Of a DNA stretch of 64,000 nt, positions 33,944 through 44,712 are shown one piece after another. Position 1 is the first letter of the stretch, and every line of letters starts with the position of its first letter. The DNA comes from Tritrichomonas musculus (lineage: Eukaryota; Parabasalia; Tritrichomonadida; Tritrichomonadidae), in the NCBI GenBank assembly GCA_039105265.1, contig JAPFFF010000030.1:1240001-1304000 (forward strand), written 5' to 3'. Both the position numbers and the translations under genes were made by a program. Below the pieces are notes generated by a model. It saw nothing but the letters and a program-made list of their open reading frames with translations. It did no database searches and was not told where the DNA came from.

Positions 33944-34355
33944 TTATTGCAAAATATTAACATGATCAAATTAGGCCAATTCAAATTGGTTAAAAAGGTA
34001 AATTAATTGACTAATCTAGGCGTTAACACTTTTTGAAATGTTTATATTCACTTTGAATTCACACAAAAAAGCTACTGAATACTAAATGAGTATAAATTTA
34101 TTTTTGATAACTTATAAAAAAAAATTTTGTGTGAATATATTTGTCCATTTGCAATTAAAAGACTTTTTTTGTACATTTGCAAATAAAATAAGTTGAAATA
34201 AGAGTGATAAAAAGAAACGAAAAAGAATCTAAGAGTCAGTAAATGATAAAATGCCTTGAACTAAAGGAGAAAGTTTGAGAAAGATTTAATAAACAGAAAA
34301 ACTGATGAATACTTTATTATAGATTTAAGATTTGATTGAATTTGGAATTCCTATT
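33944..34355. other. AT-rich intergenic
   Basis: No gene seen; ends at the TA target of the nested MITE. Confidence 0.5.
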
Positions 34356-34426
34356 TAAACTAAGTTTTTTAGTTTGTCCCTTCTTATCGTCCTCTCAAAT
34401 TTGAATAAAGCTAAATATTTTTTTTT

Positions 34427-35032
34427 AATAATCTTTACTTTTTGTATATACAATGTAATTACACAGGACGATAGAAATTACATATGTAAATACATATGTA
34501 ATTTTCCGTTAATTTTTTTATTTGAAAAATATTTTTATCTTCAAAAATTTAGTCAATTAAAATAAAAAAAGCATGAATATAAAGCAGAAATAATTTTTAT
34601 TCAGTTATTATTGCTAATAAATTATTAAAACTTTGATATTTCTTTGATCATTCTTTTGATGGTGTAAAATGGCACTTTATATTTATTATAAAATTCTGAT
34701 TTTATTTCGACTTATTATGATTGGCTAAATCGTTTTGATTTATTTATTCGATGCACTTGAATTATTTTATAATAGTACCGACGTACAAAACCTTTTTTTC
34801 TATGATATTTTGCTTCTAATTATATCTATCAGATATAATCATCTGCGATAACATGGTTTTTTGATCAAAATTAGCAAGAGTTAATGAAAAATAGTTTTTA
34901 TCTTTAGATTATGAATAAAAATATTGTTTTAAACATAAATAACTGATTTACATCAAAATTTTTGATTTTATAAAAAGTCACGTTAAAATGTTACGTTAAT
35001 AAAAATGTGATGTAAAAAAAGTAAAGATTATT
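34427..35032. mobile_element. 606-bp TIR element inserted in a T tract (layer A)
   Basis: Inverted ends AATAATCTTTACTTTTT and AAAAAAAGTAAAGATTATT. The target is a run of T, so the duplication length is unreadable. Non-coding. Confidence 0.8.
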
Positions 35033-35176
35033 TTTTAAGTTATTAAATATGTGTGGGTACTAGATTCTGTTCCATAAAAATCTAAAATATTATGATATAT
35101 TTTTTATTACTATATGTTAAGAAATAAATATAAATATTATGAGGAAATAATGAACATTAGGTTAGATAGTATCATT

Positions 35177-35835
35177 TTATGTTTTTGAATTTAAAATAAT
35201 CGTTAAATAATTTAATTGTAAAGTCTTATAGAAATAATTGTGGGGTTTGAAAGAAGTTAACTTTATTGAAAATATAAGAAAATATCTATGTAAATAATGT
35301 AATTTTAAAATAAACTCATCAGATAAGTCTACTTGAATGATTTTACAGGCTAATGTATCATTTTCTCCATTTTTACTTTTTTCCAAAAAAATTTCTTTTT
35401 CATGATAAATAGCATCTTCAATATCTATTTTATTTTTTAACACTGCGTTTATTTCAGGATAAAAATAAAGAATATTATTATTATTCATAAACTTAGGATC
35501 AAAGAAAATTTATATAATTTGAAGATCAAGAATCACAATTTTATTCATTGAATAAAAATAAATGGCTTATTCTTCTTAAATATGTAAAATCTTTAGATAT
35601 TTGACCAAAATTTTATAATTTGATCTCAAAAGAATTTTATTATTTTTCCCAAAAATCATGATTTCGAAGGAAATGCTTTGAATTTGAAAAAATAATGCTT
35701 AAATTCTCTTTTAACTCATCAGTTTTTTCTGATTTTTTATAATCGTCGAAAAATTGAATCAAATTTTGATAGCTTTCTTCCATATCATTCTGATTTTCAA
35801 TGTAACATATAAGAGAAGGTTCAATTAGCTGGTGA
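35177..35835 (-). pseudogene. DUF3447/ankyrin gene fragment inside the layer-B element
   Basis: The open part (35488-35177) reads YFYPEINAVLKNKID, KSKNGENDTLACKIIQVD and DEFILK. These are the family phrases (WFYPEI, KxGENDxxIC) of the trichomonad DUF3447 head. Upstream, to about 35830, helical head sequence is recognisable but full of stops and shifts. It is not intact. It lies wholly between the element's inverted ends. Confidence 0.65.
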
Positions 35836-35932
35836 CATTATATATATTATAAGCCTGTAAGATTTGTCTCCAATTATCTTTTTTTTATTGTTTGGAAAAT
35901 AGAATGGAAAACAATGACAAAATTTATTGAGC

Positions 35933-36520
35933 TCTAATAAAAAAATGGCTGGATGAAAAGACATTCCAACATTAAATAAATATTTAAGTTATTTTTAAAA
36001 TATTTAATATTTATTTGTTTACTATAAAAAAGGAAAAAAATAATAAGATATAATCGATTATATAAGCATCTTTTTTTCCATTTTCTTCAGAAATATTGAA
36101 TTATTTATAATCAAAAGACTTAAATGAGTTCTAATAAAAAAATGGCTGGATGAAAAGACATTCCAACATTAAATAAATATTTAAGTTATTTTTAAAATAT
36201 TTAATATTTATTTGTTTACTATAAAAAAGGGGAAAAATAATAAGATATAATCGATTATATTACTATCGTTTTTTCCATTTTCTTCAGAAATATTGAATTA
36301 TTTATAATTAAAATACTTAAATGATCTTTAATATAAAAAAGACTGGATAAAAAGACATTCCAACATTAAATAAATATTTAAGTTATTTTCAAAATATTTA
36401 ATATTTATTTGTTTACTATAAAAAATGTGAAAAATAAAAAGATAAGTAAATAGTATTACCTTTTCTCAATTTTATCAAATTCAATGAAAATAATTAAAAA
36501 GAGAAATAGACTAAAATTTT
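35933..36520. repeat. 196-bp tandem repeat, three copies
   Basis: Units start near 35933, 36128 and 36324 with TAATA-AAAAAATGGCTGG-like words, and share ACATTCCAACATTAAATAAA and TTATTTGTTTACTATAAAAAA. Copies 1 and 2 are nearly identical; copy 3 is diverged. Confidence 0.85.
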
Positions 36521-36666
36521 AATTGCTTATCATTTCATATTGTATTATATGACCATTTAAATGGAAAATAACTAATCTTCTAAAAAAATTTTTTTTCCAT
36601 AAATAACGTGTTTTGATCGTCTACCCACACATATGTTATTAAGGCATGAATACCTTCATTCATTTC

Positions 36667-36786
36667 AGGTCGAGGCTCCCGCTATTACCTTAACCAATTG
36701 GGCTTAGCCCTCAAAGGCTCCCAAAGCTATTTAAAAGGTATTTTTCCTGAATAAAAAACTTTTTTATATTCTTTTTTTTTATTTTC
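36667..36786. mobile_element. ~120-bp insertion, possibly tRNA-derived SINE-like (layer C)
   Basis: Absent from the short MITE copy. It is bordered by near-identical CATTTC/ATTTTC. On the minus strand, GGCTAAGCCCAATTGGTTAAGG resembles a tRNA A box, with GGGAGCCTCGACC in the B-box position. The opposite end is T/A-rich. Much more GC-rich than its surroundings. The SINE reading is tentative. Confidence 0.45.
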
Positions 36787-37118
36787 ATCTTCTCAAAATT
36801 GAAAGATATGGTATTTTAAAACAAATAATTTGTCCCTACTTATCGTCCTACTTTCTGAAGACTCATAGAAAATTTGAATTAAAAACTCTCAATTTTTTTG
36901 TGAATAAGGTAATAATTAAAAAACTTAGTTTAATATGACTGAAATTTGAAATGAATTCAAATAATAGAAAAATGATGAAAACAATATAAACAATATATTT
37001 GTTATAATAATCACATTTAATGGGTAAAAAATGAGTGTCACGATTTTTAAAGATAAAGTAAAATTTTCTTTTTTAATGCTGATTCAATTTTTTTGCCATA
37101 TGATTAACATTTTAAACT

Positions 37119-37127
37119 TCATTTTTT
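37119..37127 (+). promoter_or_regulatory. Inr core promoter of the acidic unknown gene
   Basis: TCATTTTTT matches the initiator consensus; +1 (37121) lies 14 bases before the ATG. Confidence 0.7.
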
Positions 37128-37134
37128 ATTTTGC

Positions 37135-37863
37135 ATGATTTCTAAGAGAATTAGTTCGCATATTAAAAAAAATCAAAGTTTTTCACGTGAAGAAAAACGA
37201 CAGTTGCAATCAATGAAGATTGTCTTAGATTTCACAAGGAGCCATCCTGAAATTGTCAAAAACTTTTGCGAAGATATCAAAGAAAATTCATCATTCAGAG
37301 GAAAGAAAGACGAGCATCATAAAGAGCATGTCACCAAAAAAGATATTTTACCTTTGTTGGAGTATTTATATAGTGTTGCTGAGCCAAAGACAAAATGCCC
37401 AAAGCGAGAAATGGATCGTGCAGGATATCCACGTAAAGACAAGACAATCAGTTATTTTGCATATCACAATCCTGGTCTTATGGAATGGATTGCAGATAAC
37501 TTAAATTGTTTTGATTTTTGTAAGAATTTAAATGATCCCAGTATTGTTTCTTTCAAATGGAAAGAAAAGATCAAGGAAATCAAGGCAATAAAAGAGTTGC
37601 ATGATAATCAATCTAATACTAACAACATTCAAATTTCCCAAAGAAAAGAAGAAATCCCTCAAAATTTACAAGGAGAAGAAAGAACCACTCAAAATGGCCA
37701 AGATGAATTAGTCCCTCAAAATGATGATGATGATTTATTTTTTTATCCTCAAGAACTTCAGATGGAACAAGAAACTCAATCTTTTTTGAGTTTTGATAAT
37801 GATTATGATGATCAATACGTGTTTTCTGATGACAATGTACCATTTCTTTTTGAAGGTTTATAA
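37135..37863 (+). CDS. Unknown trichomonad protein, basic head and acidic tail
   Basis: 242 residues; not recognised. The first ~160 residues are basic and probably globular (KKDILPLLEYLYSVAEPKTK, DRAGYPRKDKTISYFAYHNP, PGLMEWIADNLNCFDFC). Residues ~165-200 are a Gln/Asn/Glu linker with repeated PQN motifs. The last ~50 are acidic with aromatic residues (FFYPQELQ, DDDDLFF, DNDYDDQYVFSDD), the look of a transcriptional activation tail. A basic globular head plus an acidic aromatic tail suggests a nuclear regulator, but this is inference only. A clear Inr supports expression. A diverged copy of the tail lies 0.5 kb downstream. Confidence 0.75.
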   Translation: MISKRISSHIKKNQSFSREEKRQLQSMKIVLDFTRSHPEIVKNFCEDIKENSSFRGKKDEHHKEHVTKKDILPLLEYLYSVAEPKTKCPKREMDRAGYPRKDKTISYFAYHNPGLMEWIADNLNCFDFCKNLNDPSIVSFKWKEKIKEIKAIKELHDNQSNTNNIQISQRKEEIPQNLQGEERTTQNGQDELVPQNDDDDLFFYPQELQMEQETQSFLSFDNDYDDQYVFSDDNVPFLFEGL

Positions 37864-38299
37864 ATTTGATAAGATACTTGTGTGAAATGAGTATTTAATC
37901 TGATACTGTCACACTATTATAGTATTCTTATTAAATTTTATTTCAAAAAAATCTTCAAAAGTTAGTTCTAATATGGCTTGTATCTCAATTGAGCCATTGA
38001 AAGTATTGGTAAGACACTAATCTTTGACTAAATCATAAATCGAAAATATATTTTATGTTTTTATATTTATATTTATTTAAGGATCTACTTTCCGAATTGA
38101 ATTAAAAAAATCAATGAGTTCTCACAAATATATATAATGGATATGCATTTGATATTTAGGTTAATGTAATACTAACAATAGTATCTATCATATATTTTAA
38201 GGATAGATCAAAATATTGGAAGAATTTTTTTTTTTTATACCTTTTTAAGTTTTATCAATATTGAAAGGTTTACAATAAAACTGATATGTTGTCATATGA

Positions 38300-38332
<33 letters not shown>

Positions 38333-38361
38333 CTAAGAAATTCCTCGAAAAGATGCTAATT

Positions 38362-38480
38362 TGCTTTTTAATCCTCAAGAACTTTGGACTGATCAAGAAA
38401 GACAATCATTGTTCTGTCTTAATATTGATGAAAATGGCCAATTCATGTTTTCCGATGAAGTATTTACTTTTGAAGATTGA
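38362..38480 (+). pseudogene. Duplicated tail fragment of the acidic unknown gene
   Basis: Reads FNPQELWTDQERQSLF and DENGQFMFSDEVFTFED before a stop, parallel to FYPQELQMEQETQSFL and DDQYVFSDDNVPFLFEGL of the upstream gene. The 3' flank (GTTACACTATAA...TTCTTATTAAATTTT) is also shared. The rest of the paralogue is gone. Confidence 0.75.
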
Positions 38481-38609
38481 GAATTTTCGTTAGATACTAG
38501 TGTAACAAAAGTTATTAATTCTGATTCTGTTACACTATAAAAAATTCTTATTAAATTTTCATTCTAATATGAATGGCATTGAGACATTGAAAATCGTTTA
38601 AAAAATTAA

Positions 38610-38735
38610 AAAAAAAATGGGAGATCGGATTTGCCCGCAGCAGTTATGGTCAATATTGGCCTTTATCGTTCTTCAGAAAATAAAAGCTTGGAACTTTTTT
38701 CCACTTTTGCAAAAAAAACCATGAAGAAGCTTCTT
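38610..38735. repeat. Solo diverged end of the MULE-like family at 50611
   Basis: Shares GGTCAATATTGGCC, TGGAACTTTTTTCCACTTTTGCAAAAAAA and neighbouring words with the inverted ends of the 50611-51306 element. The partner end was not found. Confidence 0.6.
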
Positions 38736-38864
38736 GATAATTGAATTTTAGTAAATAAAATTCTGTTACAAAAGCTAGTTTGCCAATAAAAACTTTTTTG
38801 AAAAAAATGATATTTAGCCTCATATTAAAAAAAAAAAAAAAAAAAAAGGAGCATTGGTAAGATT

Positions 38865-40139
38865 AGAGTAGATGTAACAAATTCAAAATTTGATCGAATT
38901 TTTTTTTTGAAATGTGATATGAAAATTCTATTTTTTTCTAAAATTTTTATCAGTTGTATTTATTATTTCAGAAAGCAAATAATAAAATATATGTTGCAAT
39001 GAGTTGTTTATTGATATTTAATATAGTGCATGCTAAATAATTATAAATTTTAAACTTTTTTGTTGGTTATTAGTATTTTTTTTTATTAAAAGCAAGGTTC
39101 CAATGAAAGGATCCTTTTTATAATAGACTGAAAAATATTTTAATATGTGTAAAAATGATTAATCATGATATTAATTCAAATTTTATAGATAATTATAATA
39201 TTAATTTGGATTGATTATTTTTGGATTTCTTTAGGTTTAAAGCTGGATTCATGGGATAGTTAAGAACTTGCAGATTCACTAGGTTGGAAATCTTTCATTT
39301 AATAATTCAAATCCAATTCAAAAAGATAATTTAAAAAGAAAGAATTCTATTTTTTGTTTTGTTACAAAATTTTGGGGAATCGTATTTTTCTACGCCACTT
39401 TTTGAAAACTTTTAAACTTTTTGAATACTTTTTTATACATTTTTTATTCAATTTTTGCTAAATAATGCATAAATATTTAGTTCAAATGGCTTCCCGATTC
39501 ATCCAGCAATTCAAGGAGTCTGATTCGGCTTCACGCAGCCCTATGGTGATCACTGGTGCGTATATTCCTGAAAAATTATGTAAAAATAAAAAAAAATTAT
39601 ATCAAAAAAAGCAAACTGTTATAATTTTAAGAGAAAATTTTAATTTACGATTTTTTTGGTTAATTTTCTTAACAGAGTAAGTTAAATTTCACCTTAAGAT
39701 GGCGGTTTTTTACTTTCCATGAATAGCTACTCATGGATAGAAAAACCATTCAAAAAGTGGCGTAGAAAAAAAACGATTGTCCCAAAATTTTTCACATTTT
39801 TTCATGAATAAAATTAAAATTATGCTTAACGCTACCAAGGAATTATTTTCATATATTAAAAATTTATTTATTTGCAATTTATATTATATTTATATCAAAT
39901 AAAGGATGATCGCAGGCACATATTTAGCATCGTGAAATTATTCAATTTTTCAATTTTAATCTTTTATTTAAAAAGTGCAAATGCTTAAAATAAAGTTTTA
40001 TATTATATTATTATAAAATCATAAAACCTTTTCATCAATGTGAAAAATCAATTTGACAGTCCACTTTTTGAGAGGCCTTGTCCAAAAAAATCCACTTTTT
40101 GAGAGGCCATGTCCAAAAAATTTTCGTTGCATCTACTCT
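38865..40139. mobile_element. 1275-bp TIR element with 8-bp TSD, host of a nested element
   Basis: Ends AGAGTAGATG(T/C)AAC(A/G)AA are inverted. The duplication GTAAGATT is perfect (38857-38864 and 40140-40147). Near the right end, CCACTTTTTGAGAGGCC(T/A)TG occurs twice in tandem (40070, 40091). Confidence 0.9.
39378..39788. mobile_element. ~411-bp nested TIR element with AAAATTTT duplication
   Basis: Left end GGGGAATCGT then TTTTTCTACGCCACTTTTTGA; right end is its near-complement (AAAAAGTGGCGTAGAAAAAA ... CGATTGTCCC). AAAATTTT flanks both sides. It is nested in the 38865-40139 element. The 71-codon frame at 39465 is not considered real. Confidence 0.75.
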
Positions 40140-40929
40140 GTAAGATTTAAAAAAAAAAAAAAAAGAACATTTTTCTTAAAAATATTAGATCTTAGGAAAT
40201 AGGCTATTCTATAAAAATAAAAATATATTAGTGAAGATTGTGTTTATTCGTCTTTTAAACTACTCTTGAACCTCTCTTTGATTAAGATTGGTCCAAAATA
40301 TTTGCGATTTTTTTATGAATTTGATCTAAATATTCAAATTGATGCAACTGGTTTTGGAGACTATTTATTGTTGATTGTTGCTTTTTGTAGAGTTCAAAGC
40401 TTTCACGAACCAGTTCTTTGTTTCGTTTAATTAACCTTTTGCTTGTTTGAGTTAGTCCATTTCTTAGAAGATCAACAATTTCTCGATGATTCTTTTCGCT
40501 TGCATAATCAATGGCCTTTTTATAAATCTTTCATATGAATTTGATAAATTATTCAAATATTAAATTTTATGAAAAATCCTAGATTTGAATATTATGAATG
40601 ATTTTGCTATTCAAATGTCTTCGTGGTTGACATCAATGCCTTCTTCTGATAATAAGATTTCAACAATTTCAATGTGACCATAATATGCAGCATAAGTAAG
40701 CGCTGTCCAATTAATTGTTCGATTTGAATTCCATAAAATGATTATAAATTAGAATATTATGAATAAATAAATGTTGAATATCATGAATATTGTTGCATTA
40801 AAATGTCTGCCAGGTTGATGTCGATGCTTGATTGCGATAGTAAAAGTTCAACAATATTTGTATGACCTTCTGAAGCTGCAATAATCAGTGGAGTACTATT
40901 AAATGTCCAAATTAAATTCCAGAAATAAT

Positions 40930-42777
40930 TATAAAATGAATTTTATGAAAAAATAAGATTTGAATTTTATGAAAAAATAAGATTTGAATGGAATGAAAAA
41001 ATAAGATTTGAATTATATGAAAAAATAAGATTTGAATTATATGAAAAAATAAGATTTGAATGGGATGAAAAAATAAGATTTGAATTATATGAAAAAATAA
41101 GATTTGAATGGAATGAAAAAATAAGATTTGAATGGAATGAAAAAATAAGATTTGAATGGAATGAAAAAATAAGATTTGAATTATATGAAAAAATAAGATT
41201 TGAATGGGATGAAAAAATAAGATTTGAATGGGATGAAAAAATAAGATTTGAATTATATGAAAAAATAAGATTTGAATTTTATGAAAAAATAAGATTTGAA
41301 TGGAATGAAAAAATAAGATTTGAATTATATGAAAAAATAAGATTTGAATTATATGAAAAAATAAGATTTGAATGGAATGAAAAAATAAGATTTGAATTTT
41401 ATGAAAAAATAAGATTTGAATTATATGAAAAAATAAGATTTGAATTATATGAAAAAATAAGATTTGAATTTTATGAAAAAATAAGATTTGAATGGAATGA
41501 AAAAATAAGATTTGAATGGAATGAAAAAATAAGATTTGAATTATATGAAAAAATAAGATTTGAATGGGATGAAAAAATAAGATTTGAATGGGATGAAAAA
41601 ATAAGATTTGAATTATATGAAAAAATAAGATTTGAATTTTATGAAAAAATAAGATTTGAATGGAATGAAAAAATAAGATTTGAATTATATGAAAAAATAA
41701 GATTTGAATTATATGAAAAAATAAGATTTGAATGGAATGAAAAAATAAGATTTGAATTTTATGAAAAAATAAGATTTGAATTATATGAAAAAATAAGATT
41801 TGAATTATATGAAAAAATAAGATTTGAATGGAATGAAAAAATAAGATTTGAATGGAATGAAAAAATAAGATTTGAATTATATGAAAAAATAAGATTTGAA
41901 TGGAATGAAAAAATAAGATTTGAATGGAATGAAAAAATAAGATTTGAATGGAATGAAAAAATAAGATTTGAATGGAATGAAAAAATAAGATTTGAATTAT
42001 ATGAAAAAATAAGATTTGAATGGAATGAAAAAAAAAGATTTGAATGGGATGAAAAAATAAGATTTGAATTTTATGAAAAAATAAGATTTGAATGGAATGA
42101 AAAAATAAGATTTGAATTATATGAAAAAATAAGATTTGAATTTTATGAAAAAATAAGATTTGAATGGAATGAAAAAAAAAGATTTGAATGGAATGAAAAA
42201 ATAAGATTTGAATGGGATGAAAAAATAAGATTTGAATGGAATGAAAAAATAAGATTTGAATGGGATGAAAAAATAAGATTTGAATTTTATGAAAAAATAA
42301 GATTTGAATGGGATGAAAAAATAAGATTTGAATGGAATGAAAAAATAAGATTTGAATGGGATGAAAAAATAAGATTTGAATGGGATGAAAAAATAAGATT
42401 TGAATGGAATGAAAAAATAAGATTTGAATGGGATGAAAAAATAAGATTTGAATTTTATGAAAAAATAAGATTTGAATGGGATGAAAAAATAAGATTTGAA
42501 TGGAATGAAAAAATAAGATTTGAATTTTATGAAAAAATAAGATTTGAATGGAATGAAAAAATAAGATTTGAATTATATGAAAAAATAAGATTTGAATTTT
42601 ATGAAAAAATAAGATTTGAATGGAATGAAAAAATAAGATTTGAATTATATGAAAAAATAAGATTTGAATTAAATGAAAAAATAAGATTTGAATTTTATGA
42701 AAAAATAAGATTTGAATGAAATGAAAAAATAAGATTTGAATGGAATGAAAAAATAAGATTTGAATGGAATGAATATT
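40930..42777. repeat. 24-bp satellite array 1 (~76 units)
   Basis: Unit ATGAAAAAATAAGATTTGAA plus a variable last four bases (TGGA, TTAT, TTTT, TGGG, TAAA types). Only that tetranucleotide and rare single bases vary. It fills one inter-ankyrin segment. Blocks of unit variants recur in the same order (about 41090-41440 and 41520-41760), showing segmental copying inside the array. Confidence 0.95.
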
Positions 42778-43109
42778 TTTATATTAAAACGCTTTTACAG
42801 TCGATTGTAATATTTGGTTTCGATAACAAAAGTCGAACAATTTCAATATGGCCATAATATGCAACATAAGTAAGCGCTGTCCAATTAATTGTTCGATTTG
42901 AATTCCATAAAATGATTATAAATTAGAATATTATGAATAAATAAATGTTGAATATCATGAATATTGTTGCATTAAAATGTCTGCCAGGTTGATGTCGATG
43001 CTTGATTGCGATAGTAAAAGTTCAACAATATTTGTATGACCTCTAGAAGCTGCAATAATCAGTGGAGTACTATTAAATGTCCAAATTAAATTCCAGAAAT
43101 AATTATAAA

Positions 43110-43318
43110 ATGAATTATATGAAAAAATAAGATTTGAATGGAATGAAAAAATAAGATTTGAATGGAATGAAAAAATAAGATTTGAATGGAATGAAAAAAT
43201 AAGATTTGAATGGAATGAAAAAATAAGATTTGAATTATATGAAAAAATAAGATTTGAATTAAATGAAAAAATAAGATTTGAATGGAATGAAAAAATAAGA
43301 TTTGAATGGAATGAATAT
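43110..43318. repeat. 24-bp satellite array 2 (~8 units)
   Basis: Same unit as array 1, in the equivalent inter-ankyrin position of the next higher-order repeat. Confidence 0.95.
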
Positions 43319-43655
43319 TTTTATATTAAAACGCTTTTACAGTCGATTGTAATATTTGGTTTCGATAACAAAAGTCGAACAATTTCAATATGGTCATAAA
43401 ATGCAGCATAAGTAAGCGCTGTCCAATTAATTGTTCGATTTGAATTCCATAAAATGATTATAAATTAGAATATTATGAATAAAAAAATGCTGAATATCAT
43501 GAATATTGTTGCATTAAAATGTCTGCCAGGTTGATGTCGATGCTTGATTGCGATAGTAAAAGTTCAACAATATTTGTATGACCTCTAGAAGCTGCAATAA
43601 TCAGTGGAGTACTATTAAATGTCCAAATTAAATTCCAGAAATAATTATAAAATGA

Positions 43656-44029
43656 ATTATATGAAAAAATAAGATTTGAATGGAATGAAAAAATAAGATT
43701 TGAATTATATGAAAAAATAAGATTTGAATGGGATGAAAAAATAAGATTTGAATTAAATGAAAAAATAAGATTTGAATTAAATGAAAAAATAAGATTTGAA
43801 TGGAATGAAAAAATAAGATTTGAATGGAATGAAAAAATAAGATTTGAATGGAATGAAAAAATAAGATTTGAATGGGATGAAAAAATAAGATTTGAATGGA
43901 ATGAAAAAATAAGATTTGAATGGAATGAAAAAATAAGATTTGAATTAAATGAAAAAATAAGATTTGAATGGAATGAAAAAATAAGATTTGAATGGAATGA
44001 AAAAATAAGATTTGAATGGAATGAATATT
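43656..44029. repeat. 24-bp satellite array 3 (~15 units)
   Basis: Same unit and same position in the following higher-order repeat. Its first variants match array 4 in order. Confidence 0.95.
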
Positions 44030-44366
44030 TTTATATTAAAACGCTTTTACAGTCGATTGTAATATTTGGTTTCGATAACAAAAGTCGAACAATTTCAATA
44101 TGGTCATAAAATGCAGCATAAGTAAGCGCTGTCCAATTAATTGTTCGATTTGAATTCCATAAAATGATTATAAATTAGAATATTATGAATAAATAAATGC
44201 TGAATATCATGAATATTGTTGCATTAAAATGTCTGCCAGGTTGATGTCGATGCTTGATTGCGATAGTAAAAGTTCAACAATATTTGTATGACCTCTAGAA
44301 GCTGCAATAATCAGTGGAGTACTATTAAATGTCCAAATTAAATTCCAGAAATAATTATAAAATGAA

Positions 44367-44712
44367 TTATATGAAAAAATAAGATTTGAATGGAATGAAA
44401 AAATAAGATTTGAATTATATGAAAAAATAAGATTTGAATGGGATGAAAAAATAAGATTTGAATTAAATGAAAAAATAAGATTTGAATTAAATGAAAAAAT
44501 AAGATTTGAATTAAATGAAAAAATAAGATTTGAATGGGATGAAAAAATAAGATTTGAATGGGATGAAAAAATAAGATTTGAATGGAATGAAAAAATAAGA
44601 TTTGAATGGGATGAAAAAATAAGATTTGAATTATATGAAAAAATAAGATTTGAATTAAATGAAAAAATAAGATTTGAATGGAATGAAAAAATAAGATTTG
44701 AATGGAATGAAT
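44367..44712. repeat. 24-bp satellite array 4 (~14 units)
   Basis: Same unit and same position in the 5'-most higher-order repeat of the ankyrin gene. Confidence 0.95.

Larger units (their letters stand above)
35047..36634. mobile_element. 1588-bp TIR element with 8-bp TSD (layer B), carrying a host gene fragment
   Basis: The 13-bp ends ATATGTGTGGGTA/TACCCACACATAT are perfect. The duplication GTTATTAA lies at 35039-35046 and 36635-36642; the uninterrupted site is seen in the short copy near 7462. The interior contains a DUF3447-type coding fragment (minus strand) and a threefold 196-bp tandem repeat. No transposase. Confidence 0.9.
34358..36930. mobile_element. Second copy of the TA-flanked MITE, expanded by three insertions
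   Basis: Same 14-bp ends (AACTAAGTTTTTTA) and TA duplications (34356-34357, 36931-36932) as the 248-bp copy at 7390. Comparison with that copy locates three inserted blocks: 34427-35032, 35047-36634 and 36667-36786. The remaining host sequence matches the short copy closely. Confidence 0.9.

Noticed and set aside
39465-39680. 71-codon frame in the nested 411-bp element
   Set aside because: Wholly within a non-autonomous element; no motif.
40930-44712. CRISPR-like array
   Set aside because: Strict 24-bp tandem units with no unique spacers in a eukaryotic context; it is a satellite.
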